DNA from: Ferdinandcohnia humi_A
Lineage (GTDB): Bacteria; Bacillota; Bacilli; Bacillales; Bacillaceae_L
Reading direction: 5' to 3'
Assembly (NCBI GenBank): GCA_047608075.1
Contig: JBLKRX010000004.1
Coordinates: forward strand, 1-64,000
DNA length: 64,000 nt
Positions within the stretch are counted from its first letter, which is position 1. Every line of letters begins with the position of its first letter. The notes beneath the pieces were generated by a model, which made no database searches, had not been told where the DNA came from, and saw nothing but the letters and a program-made list of their open reading frames with translations. Below are positions 45,503-55,311 of the stretch, piece by piece. The position numbers and the translations under genes were made by a program.

Positions 45503-46591
45503 CTATGCTTTTTCATATGATTTTTCTAGTAAAAGGAGTAATTGTTTGTCGTCAACATCCTTTATAACTGCTTTTCCAATGTCTTTTAGAAGTATCATTT
45601 TTACTTTACCAGAGGTTGCCTTCTTATCCATTTTCATTCGCTGCAATAGTTTTTCTGGTGGTAGCTCTTGTGGTACAGTTACAGGAAATCCGAACCTCTT
45701 AAAACTAGCTGCGATACTTGATGATGATAAATCAAAGTTGAAGATTTCTTCACTTAATCGCAAAGCATAAATCATTCCAATTGCAATTGCATCACCATGG
45801 GTTATTTCGCCATATCCAAGTTCCGCCTCAATCGCATGCCCTAGTGTATGACCAAAGTTCAAAATTGCACGTAACCCTTTCTCCTGTTCATCCTCAGAAA
45901 CTACCTTTGCTTTTACAGACACACCCTTTAATACAGCATATTGCAATTTTTCTTTATTTAAATCACTCAATGTTTTTACTTCACGGATAAGCCAATGATA
46001 AAATTCTCGGTCTCCAATTAAACCATGCTTGATAACTTCGGCAAAACCTGAACGTAGTTCCTTGAGGGGCAATGTTTTCATAAAATCTATCTCATAAAGG
46101 ACGGCATTTGGTTGATGAAAGGCACCAATCATGTTTTTACCGAGATCATGATTGATAGCTACCTTACCTCCTACTGCACTATCATGCGCTAAAAGGGTTG
46201 TTGGTAACTGAATGAAAGGAATTCCTCTCATAAAAGTAGCTGCCACAAAACCTGCAAGATCCCCAACAACTCCCCCCCCCAATGCAAGGATTAAGGATGA
46301 CCGATCCAATCCCCTAGATAACGCAAACGTTTGACATTGATAATACATTTCAAATGACTTTGCGGCTTCTCCTGCTGGGATCACAAAAGAATATGAATTC
46401 TTAAAATCAGTCTTCAAGAGTACCATAACCTGCTCTAGATAACGTTGCGCCACCGTTTCATCACTAATGACGAGAATATTAGATACAGTTTTACAGGTAT
46501 CCTTTATTAGTTGGGGTAATTGATCAATAATCCCACTTCCAATATACATGGGATATGTCTTAGATTTTGTTGAAATTGTAACAACATCCAT
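45503..46591 (-). CDS. aroB: 3-dehydroquinate synthase
   Basis: Second shikimate step, NAD and metal dependent. The 362-residue protein has LGGGVVGDLAGFVAATFMRG, DSAVGGKVAIN, and the metal ligands in GFAEVIKHGLI and NFGHTLGHAIE. The GGG-VV-GD codons include a run of nine G (46272-46280 as C on the plus strand), prone to slippage. Its ATG overlaps the aroC stop (TAATG). Confidence 0.97.
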   Translation of the reverse strand: MDVVTISTKSKTYPMYIGSGIIDQLPQLIKDTCKTVSNILVISDETVAQRYLEQVMVLLKTDFKNSYSFVIPAGEAAKSFEMYYQCQTFALSRGLDRSSLILALGGGVVGDLAGFVAATFMRGIPFIQLPTTLLAHDSAVGGKVAINHDLGKNMIGAFHQPNAVLYEIDFMKTLPLKELRSGFAEVIKHGLIGDREFYHWLIREVKTLSDLNKEKLQYAVLKGVSVKAKVVSEDEQEKGLRAILNFGHTLGHAIEAELGYGEITHGDAIAIGMIYALRLSEEIFNFDLSSSSIAASFKRFGFPVTVPQELPPEKLLQRMKMDKKATSGKVKMILLKDIGKAVIKDVDDKQLLLLLEKSYEKA

Positions 46592-47763
46592 TAAAATCCC
46601 CTCGAGTACTCACGCATTTTAGCAACATTCTCACGAATTAAATCCATTCGATCTTGACCAAATTGCTCAATAATTGCCTTCGCTATTTCCCATGCAACTA
46701 CAGCTTCCGCTACTACGCTAGCAGCTGGAACCGCACAGCTATCTGAACGTTCAATGCTCGCTTCAAATACTTCCTTCGAATCGATATCAACACTTTTCAG
46801 TGGCTTGTATAATGTAGGGATTGGCTTCATGACTCCTCTAACAACGATAGGCATTCCAGTAGTCATACCACCTTCGAAGCCTCCTAGATTATTCGTTCTT
46901 CGACTATAACCGTTTTCTTTATCCCAAATGATCTCATCATGAACACGACTGCCAGGAACACGTGCAGCTTCAAAACCAATTCCAAACTCGACTCCTTTGA
47001 AGGCATTAATACTAACGATTGCAGCAGCTATCTTGGAATCAAGCTTTCGATCATAATGAACATAACTACCCACCCCTGCAGGTACACCTTCGACAATCAC
47101 TTCAACAATGCCACCAATTGAATCTCCGTTTTTCTTTGCTTCATCAATGGCCTTCATCATTTCTATACCTGCTTCATCATCTAGACAGCGAACAGGTGAT
47201 TCTTCTGTTTTCGTCCTTAGTTCCTCTATACTCGAATATGTACGTTTTTGCGCTTGAACTCCACCGATTTCTAACACATGACCAGCAACCTGTATACCCA
47301 ATTCGGCCAAGAATCTTTTTGCAACTGCTCCAGCAGCTACTCGAACGGTTGTCTCTCGAGCAGAAGATCTTTCAAGTACGTTACGCATGTCACGATGACC
47401 ATACTTTATTGCACCATTTAAATCAGCATGTCCTGGGCGAGGTCGAGTAATTTTACGTTTAATTTCATCCTCTTCTTCGTCTGAAATCGGTTCTATCCCC
47501 ATTATTTTGGTCCAATGCTTCCAATCATTGTTTTCTACTATTAATGCTATTGGGGAGCCTAACGTTTTCCCATGTCTTACTCCACTAACAATTTGAACCT
47601 GATCCTTTTCGATCTGCATTCTTCTACCGCGTCCATGCCCCTTTTGTCGTCTTGCAAGCTCAGTATTTATATCCTCTATAGTTAAAGGTAGGCCAGCAGG
47701 AACACCTTCTAGAATGGTAGTAAGCTGTGGACCATGCGATTCACCAGCTGTTAAATATCTCAT
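46591..47763 (-). CDS. aroC: Chorismate synthase
   Basis: FMN-dependent last step to chorismate. The 390-residue protein has GESHGPQLT at the start, RRQKGHGRGRRM, RPGHADLNGAIKY, RSSARETTVRVAAGA and the late TGMPIVVRG segment. In B. subtilis the gene is called aroF. It heads aroC-aroB-aroH and the whole supraoperon in this window. Confidence 0.97.
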   Translation of the reverse strand: MRYLTAGESHGPQLTTILEGVPAGLPLTIEDINTELARRQKGHGRGRRMQIEKDQVQIVSGVRHGKTLGSPIALIVENNDWKHWTKIMGIEPISDEEEDEIKRKITRPRPGHADLNGAIKYGHRDMRNVLERSSARETTVRVAAGAVAKRFLAELGIQVAGHVLEIGGVQAQKRTYSSIEELRTKTEESPVRCLDDEAGIEMMKAIDEAKKNGDSIGGIVEVIVEGVPAGVGSYVHYDRKLDSKIAAAIVSINAFKGVEFGIGFEAARVPGSRVHDEIIWDKENGYSRRTNNLGGFEGGMTTGMPIVVRGVMKPIPTLYKPLKSVDIDSKEVFEASIERSDSCAVPAASVVAEAVVAWEIAKAIIEQFGQDRMDLIRENVAKMREYSRGF

Positions 47764-47886
47764 CTTCGTTACCCCCTTTTAGCTCTTTAAAGCAATTATG
47801 TATCAATATATCACAATCTATGGTGTTGAGTAAGGTATTTTTAAAAATTTCTTTATATACTATGTGATACTTTCGTAACAGAAAAA

Positions 47887-47908
47887 GAATTCACCAATAG
47901 ATGAATCC
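47887..47908 (-). terminator. Terminator of cheR
   Basis: On the minus strand GGATTCATC pairs with GGTGAATTC (two G-U) around TATT and runs into T5. It lies about 40 bp after the cheR stop. Confidence 0.65.
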
Positions 47909-47950
47909 TTCCCTTATTATTAATATGTAGTTTTAGGTAACCGTCTTTAT

Positions 47951-48724
47951 TTATTTCTTTCTATAAAAAAAGGTATCCTCAGTATCGAAGTCGTACATTC
48001 CAGGGTTAAATATTTGCTCAGTACTTCCTACAAAAAAGATTCCATCTTTCTTAAGAGAAGCACTAAATTTTCGGTATAGCATATCTTTTGCATCTTCTGT
48101 AAAATAAATTAATACATTTCGACATACGATTAAATCAAAATTATTTCCAAATGAATCAGCTAATAGATTTTGTTTTTTAAAGGTAACCGTTTTTTTTATA
48201 TCCTCGTGTACCCTATAAAAAGCACCTTCTTGAGTAAAAAAACGTTTTTTAACGTCTACAGGGACTTCCTGTAGAGAACGTTCCGGATACACCCCCAACT
48301 TAGCTCTTGCAATAATATTTTCATCAATGTCAGTTGCTAGAATAGAAATATGATTCAAGGGAAGGAACCTAGATAAAATCATGGCAAGTGTATAGGGCTC
48401 TTCCCCAGAAGAACAAGCAGCACTCCACACTTTAATATTTTTATTTTCTTTAAGGAGTTTAGGAAGAATTTTTTTCTCTAGTACTTCCCACCTTTTGGCA
48501 TTTCTGTAAAACTCAGAAACGTTAATAGTCATTCTGTCTAAAAACTCATGTAGCAAATCACGATCACTATCAATTGCTCTATAGTACTCTTGAAAACTAC
48601 CATAGCCTTTCTTCTCATATAAAGAAGTCAACCGTCTCATCATTTGAGCTTCTTTATACAAACCCAAATCTATTCCTGTCTTATTTTTTACTTGTATGAT
48701 AAATTTATCGTAATCCGATTGCAT
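47951..48724 (-). CDS. cheR: Chemotaxis protein methyltransferase CheR
   Basis: Methylates glutamates of chemoreceptors with S-adenosylmethionine. The 257-residue protein has the helical N-terminal domain (about 1-75) and the SAM-binding domain with WSAACSSGEEPYTLAM, ILATDIDENII and LIVCRNVLIYF. AGAGGAG precedes the ATG. It follows ndk as in B. subtilis, away from other chemotaxis genes. Confidence 0.96.
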   Translation of the reverse strand: MQSDYDKFIIQVKNKTGIDLGLYKEAQMMRRLTSLYEKKGYGSFQEYYRAIDSDRDLLHEFLDRMTINVSEFYRNAKRWEVLEKKILPKLLKENKNIKVWSAACSSGEEPYTLAMILSRFLPLNHISILATDIDENIIARAKLGVYPERSLQEVPVDVKKRFFTQEGAFYRVHEDIKKTVTFKKQNLLADSFGNNFDLIVCRNVLIYFTEDAKDMLYRKFSASLKKDGIFFVGSTEQIFNPGMYDFDTEDTFFYRKK

Positions 48725-48818
48725 CTCGTTCTCCTCTAACAGTACCTTATAGACAGTATCTTTACTGTTTATTTTTCTCTATAAAAGAAATATATAAATC
48801 TATCTTTGTTTAAGAAAA

Positions 48819-48843
48819 ACCAGCCCTTCTTCAAAGAGCTGGT
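48819..48843 (-). terminator. Terminator of ndk
   Basis: ACCAGCTCTT and AAGGGCTGGT pair (one G-U) around 5 nt with T4 following on the minus strand. Confidence 0.85.
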
Positions 48844-48851
48844 CTAGAGAA

Positions 48852-49298
48852 TTAATAAATCCAGTTATTGATTAGCTTGTCGTAGGCTACAACTTCTTCT
48901 TCATTAAAAAATAAAGAAATTTCACGTTCTGCACTTTCAGGTGAATCAGAACCGTGGATTACATTTTTACCAACAGTTAGGCCAAAGTCCCCACGGATTG
49001 TACCTGGTGCAGCATCCTTAGGATTTGTTGAACCCATCATACCCCGAGCAGTTGAAATTACATTTTCACCTTGCCAAACCATTGCGAATACAGGTCCAGA
49101 AGTAATAAAATCAACTAATTCTCCAAAGAAAGGACGCTCTTTGTGCTCACCGTAATGTTGTTCAGCTAGTTCACGTGGAATTGACATTAATTTTGCTCCC
49201 ACTAATTGAAAGCCCTTTCTTTCAAAACGTGATACAACTTCTCCTATTAACTGACGTTGTACACCATCAGGCTTTACCATTAAAAATGTTTTTTCCAT
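48852..49298 (-). CDS. ndk: Nucleoside diphosphate kinase
   Basis: Equilibrates nucleoside di- and triphosphates through a phospho-histidine. The 148-residue protein has MVKPDGVQR at the start and the active histidine in NVIHGSDSPESA. I use the ATG at 49298, which has GGTGGAGAG upstream. It is 108 bp downstream of hepT in the folE-mtrB-hepS-menG-hepT-ndk-cheR order of B. subtilis. Confidence 0.97.
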   Translation of the reverse strand: MEKTFLMVKPDGVQRQLIGEVVSRFERKGFQLVGAKLMSIPRELAEQHYGEHKERPFFGELVDFITSGPVFAMVWQGENVISTARGMMGSTNPKDAAPGTIRGDFGLTVGKNVIHGSDSPESAEREISLFFNEEEVVAYDKLINNWIY

Positions 49299-49406
49299 AA
49301 TACTCTCCACCCCATTAAATATGTAAAATAGTCGGTTATCTTTGACCAACCAATCAAAATAGTAACACTATTTTGATTGGTTATCAACTTACCATTATGT
49401 TTTTTC

Positions 49407-50369
49407 TTAATATTTTCTTTTTCCAATATATTTTGCAATGGAAGAAAGAGTATTTCTAGCACGAACAGGAGGTAACTCATCCAGAACCTTATAAGCTTTT
49501 GCTAGGTAGCGATTACTAATCATTTCTGAATGCATGATAGCATTTGATTGTTTAATAGATGTAATTAAAGAATTAATTTCCTCTGGAGTAGTTAGTTCCG
49601 ATACTTGAATGATTTGTTCTTTCAAGTATTTATTCTGCATAGCATAAAGAACCGGTAGAGTAATGTTCCCCTGAAGCAAATCACTTCCTGCAGGCTTACC
49701 CAATTGCGCCTCAGTCCCTGTAAAGTCTAGTATATCATCGGTTATCTGGAAAGCCATACCTACATAATACCCAAACAAAAACAATTTTTTATGGGTTTCC
49801 TCAGGCACATCTGCTGCAATTGCACCTAACTGGCAACTGACCGCAATGAGTAATGCAGTTTTACGCTTTATTCTACGTAAATACGTTCGTAAATTCTGAT
49901 CAAAATCATATTTATCTTTTATTTGCTCAATCTCACCAAGGCATACTTCAACAATTGCATTTGATAAGATTTTATGCAACAGAGGATTTTCAAGCCTTGT
50001 AATAATTTCTAACGAGCTCCCTAGAATATAATCTCCTGCGTACATCGCAATTTTATTATCCCATTTGGCCTTAATTGTGGGTTTTCCACGTCTTATATCA
50101 GCATCATCGATAACGTCGTCATGAACAAGGGACGCTGTGTGAATAAGTTCTAGAGCTACTGCTACGTTTTTTATTACATGTATATCATAATTCCCAAATT
50201 TACCACCTAGCAAGACAAAAACAGGACGAAGACGCTTTCCACCTGACTGCAATAAGTGTAAGCCCGCTTGTTTTAGAACTGGGTGCTCACCTTGGATTGT
50301 TGTTTCTAACTCTTTTTCAATAAGTGCTAAATCTGTATTCAAATATGAATACATCATAGATAATTTCAT
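49407..50369 (-). CDS. hepT: Heptaprenyl diphosphate synthase component II
   Basis: Catalytic subunit that makes the C35 side chain of menaquinone-7. The 320-residue prenyl transferase has the first aspartate-rich motif DDVIDD (84-89), GGKRLRP and the second motif DDILDFTG. I use the ATG at 50369 with AAGGTGA upstream. It needs component I, HepS, encoded two genes upstream. Confidence 0.96.
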   Translation of the reverse strand: MKLSMMYSYLNTDLALIEKELETTIQGEHPVLKQAGLHLLQSGGKRLRPVFVLLGGKFGNYDIHVIKNVAVALELIHTASLVHDDVIDDADIRRGKPTIKAKWDNKIAMYAGDYILGSSLEIITRLENPLLHKILSNAIVEVCLGEIEQIKDKYDFDQNLRTYLRRIKRKTALLIAVSCQLGAIAADVPEETHKKLFLFGYYVGMAFQITDDILDFTGTEAQLGKPAGSDLLQGNITLPVLYAMQNKYLKEQIIQVSELTTPEEINSLITSIKQSNAIMHSEMISNRYLAKAYKVLDELPPVRARNTLSSIAKYIGKRKY

Positions 50370-50406
50370 TGATTTCACCTTAGTTTACAAATTATGACTT
50401 AAAGGA

Positions 50407-51111
50407 CTACTCTTTATATCCAAGATGCATTGCAGCTACACCAAATGTATACGGCTTTACTTCAATGTTCGAAAACCCTGCTTTCTCAAACATGGACGCT
50501 AATTCCTTCATTCCTGGAAAATCTCTTGCTGATTCTTGCAGCCAAGAATATTCCTTGTAGCTCTTTGCAAATAACTTTCCAAAAAGGGGCATAACAAAAC
50601 GGAAATAAAAGAAATATAATTGCTTAAATCCGATTAGAGTAGGCTGTGAGGTCTCTAAACAAACAACCTTACCACCTGGTTTTACAACTCTATACATTTC
50701 CTTTAGTACCTGCATATAATCTGGAACATTTCTAAGACCAAAGCCAATCGTTACATAATCAAACGAATTATCTTTAAATGGAAGCTCCATAGCATTACCA
50801 TGAATTAATTCAATCTGTTTCAATTGAAGGTTATTTACCTTCTCCTGACCAATTTTTAGCATGTTTTTACTAAAATCAAGTCCAATTACTTTGCCATCAG
50901 GTCCGACTGCATTTGCAAGAGAGATTGTCCAATCAGCTGTACCACAGCAAACATCAAGGGCAGTCGCCCCCTTCTGTACACTCATTCGCTTCATTGTATC
51001 TTTCCGCCATGCCTTATGCTGTTGAAAGCTAATAACAGAGTTCATGTTGTCATAGTTCTTATATATTTTTTCAAATACATGATGCACGCGTTGTTCTTTA
51101 GATTGTTGCAT
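50407..51111 (-). CDS. menG: Demethylmenaquinone methyltransferase
   Basis: Last step of menaquinone synthesis (also called menH or ubiE). The 234-residue class I methyltransferase has ALDVCCGTADWTISLA as SAM motif I, DYVTIGFGLRNVPD and VVCLETSQP, all diagnostic for UbiE/MenG. It lies 2 bp after hepS and before hepT. Confidence 0.96.
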   Translation of the reverse strand: MQQSKEQRVHHVFEKIYKNYDNMNSVISFQQHKAWRKDTMKRMSVQKGATALDVCCGTADWTISLANAVGPDGKVIGLDFSKNMLKIGQEKVNNLQLKQIELIHGNAMELPFKDNSFDYVTIGFGLRNVPDYMQVLKEMYRVVKPGGKVVCLETSQPTLIGFKQLYFFYFRFVMPLFGKLFAKSYKEYSWLQESARDFPGMKELASMFEKAGFSNIEVKPYTFGVAAMHLGYKE

Positions 51112-51113
51112 AA

Positions 51114-51947
51114 TTACCCTTCTTCCACAATCTTATTCATCGTAAAATTTGAACTCAAACTTAGTAAGTCATTCATTCTTTTTCTTAGTAATTCGTTTAT
51201 GTTAGAATTCGTATACAGTACTTTCTCCATGGTTTGAACAACATTCTCAAACTGTTTATCGAAAGCCCGTAGTACAAACGCCTCTTGTTCTTTATTTAGG
51301 TTATTTTTAAGAAAGATTTGCTGTTGTTTTGGGAATAAAATATTTTTTAATGTTTCAAATAGTATGGAAGAACCACTAGTCATATAAAGTTCCCTTTCAT
51401 GTACAAGCCGCTTTAACAATAAAAACGTTGTCGCAATATCCTCCCATTTTTTTATTTCAAAGCTTTTTACAATTTTACGTACAATCGCTGATTCAATCGT
51501 TTCAATACATGAAAAAAGCTTGTCTATTTGGTTATTATCTTGCTGGTATAAATAGATTTTTGATTCATTGACTTCTTTAATGCCTTCAGCCAATGTACGA
51601 ATTAACGAGATATCATCCGACTGTGAAAGTAGATAATAATACAATCCACTAAAATAATCTCCCGCTAGTACTTTCAATTGTTGAATTCGCACATGATCAT
51701 TTGAGTTATAAAGTTGATTGGGGACCGTTTCATGGGTATCTAACGCTTGGTGTACAAGCATTGTTGTCAATATATAGTTTTCTAATTGCTCACCAGGTAA
51801 TCTTAAATCATCATATATAGAGTATAATAATATTATTTTATCCTCATCAATCTCTGGTACTTCTACAAACTTTTGTAAATAGGAATGTTTAATTTTATTC
51901 TCTATGAGTCCCTTAAGGTCAGCAATTTTTTTCTTGATGTCTTGCAA
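51114..51947 (-). CDS. hepS: Heptaprenyl diphosphate synthase component I
   Basis: Non-catalytic partner of HepT that sets product length. The 277-residue helical protein has EIDEDKIILLYS, MLVHQALDTHE and LKVLAGDYFSGLYYYLLS, characteristic of HepS/GerCA. I choose a TTG at 51947, since LQDI aligns with the B. subtilis MQDI start and AAGGGTG is 6 nt upstream; a GTG three codons earlier would sit on that site. Confidence 0.92.
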   Translation of the reverse strand: MQDIKKKIADLKGLIENKIKHSYLQKFVEVPEIDEDKIILLYSIYDDLRLPGEQLENYILTTMLVHQALDTHETVPNQLYNSNDHVRIQQLKVLAGDYFSGLYYYLLSQSDDISLIRTLAEGIKEVNESKIYLYQQDNNQIDKLFSCIETIESAIVRKIVKSFEIKKWEDIATTFLLLKRLVHERELYMTSGSSILFETLKNILFPKQQQIFLKNNLNKEQEAFVLRAFDKQFENVVQTMEKVLYTNSNINELLRKRMNDLLSLSSNFTMNKIVEEG

Positions 51948-52062
51948 ATCAATCACCCTTGTTTCCCCAATTTAATAACTTATATCTATTGTTTACACTT
52001 TTACTTAAAAACAACGTTTATTATATCATACATCATTTATTTTTGCGTATTTTCAAAAATAA

Positions 52063-52083
52063 AAAGCAGGAATTACCTGCTTT
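52063..52083 (-). terminator. Terminator of folE-mtrB
   Basis: AAAGCAGG and CCTGCTTT pair around 5 nt with a T-rich tail on the minus strand. The stem overlaps the mtrB stop codon. Confidence 0.75.
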
Positions 52084-52312
52084 ATTTTCTCGATTCTGAT
52101 TTAATTTCCCCATGACTTGTTTGGATGATCGCATTTCCTCTTACTTTTATCGCAGAAGTATGCTCAGTAAATTGAGCAATCATTACTTCACCCTTATCGA
52201 GTTTTTCAGAATGATGAAAGCGTGTATCAGAGCCTCTAGTAAGGCCTATCACGTTCACTCCATCTTCCACTGCTTTTATTACAATAAAATCTGAGTTTGA
52301 ATTAGTGCTCAT
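52082..52312 (-). CDS. mtrB: trp RNA-binding attenuation protein TRAP
   Basis: The tryptophan-activated eleven-subunit RNA-binding ring that attenuates trp operon transcription. The 76-residue protein is almost identical to B. subtilis MtrB, including the RNA-contacting Lys37, Lys56 and Arg58 (KVRG) and GLTRGSDTRFHHSEKLDKGE. I use the ATG at 52312 with AGGAGTGA upstream. It follows folE (mtrA), as in B. subtilis. Its target leader is at 44863-44961. Confidence 0.97.
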   Translation of the reverse strand: MSTNSNSDFIVIKAVEDGVNVIGLTRGSDTRFHHSEKLDKGEVMIAQFTEHTSAIKVRGNAIIQTSHGEIKSESRK

Positions 52313-52426
52313 CTTAATCACTCCTATGAACGGAACTATGTAAAAAGGACGTATTTTCACTTATTAGCAAGTTGCTAAGTGAAACTCATGTATCTTTTCT
52401 TACTATCTCTTACTTTTTCTATTATG

Positions 52427-52993
52427 TCAATTTTTAATTAGGGATAGTACCTCACTTCGAGCCGCAGTATCCTTTTGGAAAATGCCTCTAACAGCAGAGG
52501 TAACCGTTTTAGCTCCTGGTTTTTTTACTCCACGCATTGTCATACACATATGCTCTGCTTCAACGACAACCATAACTCCATGTGGCTGTAGGGTCTCAAC
52601 AATGGAATCTGCAATAGTAGAGGTAATTCTTTCTTGCAATTGTGGTCTTTTAGCTACTGCTTCAACTGCACGTGCTAACTTACTTAAACCTGTAACCTTA
52701 CCACCTTTAGGTATGTATGCCACATGAGCATGACCATAGAAAGGAACCAAATGATGCTCACACATTGAAAAAAACGGAATGTCTTTAACTAGAACAAGTT
52801 CTTCATGGTCCTCACCAAAAATTGTTTTAAAATACTCACCTGGGTCATCCTGTAACCCTGAAAAAACTTCCCCATACATTTTTGCAACTCGTTTTGGAGT
52901 ATCAAGCAGTCCCTCTCGATTTGGGTCTTCTCCAATAGCTTCTAAAATCATCTTAACAGCTTTTTCAATCTGTTCATAATTAACGGAAGTCAT
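52427..52993 (-). CDS. folE: GTP cyclohydrolase I
   Basis: First step of folate synthesis (called mtrA in B. subtilis). The 188-residue protein has the zinc ligands in SMCEHHLVPF (Cys78, His81) and EAEHMCM (Cys150), and the GKVTGLSKLAR segment. GAGGAGGG precedes the ATG. mtrB follows after 114 bp. Confidence 0.97.
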   Translation of the reverse strand: MTSVNYEQIEKAVKMILEAIGEDPNREGLLDTPKRVAKMYGEVFSGLQDDPGEYFKTIFGEDHEELVLVKDIPFFSMCEHHLVPFYGHAHVAYIPKGGKVTGLSKLARAVEAVAKRPQLQERITSTIADSIVETLQPHGVMVVVEAEHMCMTMRGVKKPGAKTVTSAVRGIFQKDTAARSEVLSLIKN

Positions 52994-53213
52994 GATAGCC
53001 CTCCTCTTCCTTTCAATTTGGCCGTTTCAAAAAGATACTTTATCTTTGTTTCATATATATGCAATCCATTGAAAGCCTTGTCATGCTAGTCTAAGATATT
53101 AGAAAAAAAACGCAAATTGACAATTTAATATCCCAATTAAGTATATTTTTCAGAACGCCATTCACTATATAATTGTGAATTGATTCTAGCATATTATGGA
53201 TAGAAAAACAAAA

Positions 53214-53237
53214 AAGAGCCGTACTGATACGACCCTT
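53214..53237 (-). terminator. Terminator of hbs
   Basis: On the minus strand AAGGGTCGTA pairs with TACGGCTCTT (two G-U) around TCAG with T6 after it. Confidence 0.85.
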
Positions 53238-53272
53238 TTCTATAATACCATCACATAGTGATCTATGTATTA

Positions 53273-53545
53273 TTATTTCACTGCATCTTTAAGAGCTTTA
53301 CCTGGTTTAAATGCAGGAACCTTGCTAGCAGCGATTTCAATCTCTTCGCCTGTTTGTGGGTTACGACCTTTACGTGCAGCACGCTCGCGTACTTCAAAGT
53401 TACCAAAACCGATTAACTGAACTTTGTCTCCACCTTTAAGTGCTTCAAGAATTGAATCAAAAACTGCGTCAACAGCTTTTGTAGCATCCTTCTTAGAAAG
53501 TTCAGCGCTTTCAGCTACCGCGTTAACTAATTCTGTTTTGTTCAT
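53273..53545 (-). CDS. hbs: DNA-binding protein HU
   Basis: The nucleoid histone-like protein. The 90-residue protein starts MNKTELV and has GFGNFEVRERAARKGRNPQTG and the C-terminal VPAFKPGKALKDAVK of HU. I use the ATG at 53545 with a perfect AAAGGAGGTG upstream; an ATG three codons earlier lies on that site. Its promoter is TTGAAT-17-TATTAT at 53646-53674. Confidence 0.98.
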   Translation of the reverse strand: MNKTELVNAVAESAELSKKDATKAVDAVFDSILEALKGGDKVQLIGFGNFEVRERAARKGRNPQTGEEIEIAASKVPAFKPGKALKDAVK

Positions 53546-53621
53546 GACATTCACCTCCTTTTAAAAGAGTTACAAATCATATTATCATTTTAAAAAGACT
53601 TGAACTTACAAGCTACATTAA

Positions 53622-53674
53622 GTTAGCTAGAAGCTAACATGCCTTATAATAAACGATATTTAGACATAATTCAA
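53622..53674 (-). promoter_or_regulatory. hbs promoter and 5' leader hairpin
   Basis: On the minus strand TTGAAT (53674-53669), 17 bp, TATTAT (53651-53646). Just after the expected start, GTTAGCT and AGCTAAC form a perfect 7-bp hairpin (53638-53622) that may stabilise the abundant hbs mRNA. Confidence 0.65.
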
Positions 53675-53805
53675 TATATTTCAACAGAAATCTTGCCTAT
53701 TTAGGGATTTTTACCCAAAAAAATTGGCTTTTTCTGCTAAAAGCTTACCATACTTGGATTCTTGTTAGCAAGTAGTTCAAAATGATTGGATTTAAAGCAA
53801 AAAAA

Positions 53806-53828
53806 AAGACTCCCTATTGAGGAGCCTT
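53806..53828 (-). terminator. Terminator of spoIVA
   Basis: On the minus strand AAGGCTCCT pairs with GGGAGTCTT with G-U pairs and is followed by T8, a few bases after the spoIVA stop. Confidence 0.85.
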
Positions 53829-53832
53829 GATC

Positions 53833-55311
53833 CTATAATATAATAGCAATTAATCCGCCAGAACCTTCGTTAATGATTCTCTCTAGTGTTTCTTTAAGCT
53901 TGTAACGTGCATTTTCAGGCATTAGGGAAAGCTTAGCCTGGATACCTTCGCGTACGATGGAGCTTAATGATCTACCAAAGATATCAGAATTCCAAATTGA
54001 TAGTGGATCATCTTCGAAATCCTGCATTAAGTAACGGACTAATTCTTCACTCTGTTTTTCTGTTCCTATAATCGGTGCGAATTCCGATTCAACATCAACT
54101 TTAATCATATGGATAGAGGGAGCTACTGCTTTTAGGCGAACCCCAAATCGTGAACCTTGTCTGATAATTTCCGGCTCATCTAAACTCATATCGGATAGAG
54201 CAGGAGCAGCAATTCCATAACCGGTTTGTTTTACCATTTTCAAAGCATCTGCAACTTGATCATATTCAGCCTTGGCATATGCAAAGTCCTGCATTAGCTG
54301 TAATAAATGGTCTTTCCCTCTAATTTCTACCCCGACTACTTCTTTCAGGATTTGATCATATAAATCGTCTGGAGCATACAAGTCGATTTCAGCAACGCCT
54401 TGCCCCATTTCAATTCCGGCTAAACTTGCTTGGTCGATGAAATCATACTCACTAAATTGTCCTACAACTCTATCAACATCTCGGAGTCGCTTAATATCTT
54501 GAACAGTATCTTTGACCGCATCTTGATAGCTTTCTCTTAACCAATGATCCTCTCTTAATACCATTACCCAGCTTGGTAAATTAACATTTACCTCTAATAC
54601 TGGGAACTCATAGAGAGCTTCACGTAATACGTTATATACATCTCCTTCACGCATGCTTTCTACACTCATAGCTAGAACTGGAATATCATATTTTTCAGCT
54701 AGCTTTTGACGTAGAGCTTCCGTTTCAGGATGTTGAGGATGGACAGTATTGATTACCATTATAAATGGCTTACCAACCTCTTTTAATTCTTCGATAACTC
54801 TTTCCTCAGCTTCGATATAATCACTTCGAGGAATTTCTCCGATTGAACCATCAGTTGTTACAACTACTCCAATTGTTGAGTGCTCTTGTATTACTTTTCT
54901 AGTTCCAATTTCTGCAGCCTCATGGAATGGGATCGGTTCTTCGTACCAAGGAGTATTAATCATTCGAGGTCCATTTTCATCTTCGTACCCCTTTGCTCCT
55001 GGAACTGTGTATCCAACACAATCCACTAGGCGAATGTTCACATTAAGACCTTCGTCAACATGAACTGAAACTGCTTGATTTGGAACAAATTTTGGTTCAG
55101 TTGTCATGATTGTTCTACCAGCAGCACTTTGAGGTAGTTCGTCTTGTGCACGTGCTTTATCAGCTTCATTACCTATATTCGGTAAGACTACTAGCTCCAT
55201 GAATTTTTTTATGAAAGTAGATTTACCTGTTCGTACTGCACCAACGACCCCTAAGTATATATCGCCACCAGTGCGCTCAGCGATATCTTTGAAAATATCT
55301 ACCTTTTCCAA
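53833..55311 (-). CDS. spoIVA: Stage IV sporulation protein A (coat morphogenetic ATPase)
   Basis: Builds the basement layer of the spore coat by ATP-driven polymerisation on the forespore membrane. The 492-residue protein equals B. subtilis SpoIVA in length, with Walker A GAVRTGKS (24-31, Lys30), the P-loop GTPase-like domain, and the conserved C-terminus ending GGLIAIIL. The start is TTG at 55311 with GGAGGGG upstream. It is transcribed alone. Confidence 0.98.
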   Translation of the reverse strand: MEKVDIFKDIAERTGGDIYLGVVGAVRTGKSTFIKKFMELVVLPNIGNEADKARAQDELPQSAAGRTIMTTEPKFVPNQAVSVHVDEGLNVNIRLVDCVGYTVPGAKGYEDENGPRMINTPWYEEPIPFHEAAEIGTRKVIQEHSTIGVVVTTDGSIGEIPRSDYIEAEERVIEELKEVGKPFIMVINTVHPQHPETEALRQKLAEKYDIPVLAMSVESMREGDVYNVLREALYEFPVLEVNVNLPSWVMVLREDHWLRESYQDAVKDTVQDIKRLRDVDRVVGQFSEYDFIDQASLAGIEMGQGVAEIDLYAPDDLYDQILKEVVGVEIRGKDHLLQLMQDFAYAKAEYDQVADALKMVKQTGYGIAAPALSDMSLDEPEIIRQGSRFGVRLKAVAPSIHMIKVDVESEFAPIIGTEKQSEELVRYLMQDFEDDPLSIWNSDIFGRSLSSIVREGIQAKLSLMPENARYKLKETLERIINEGSGGLIAIIL

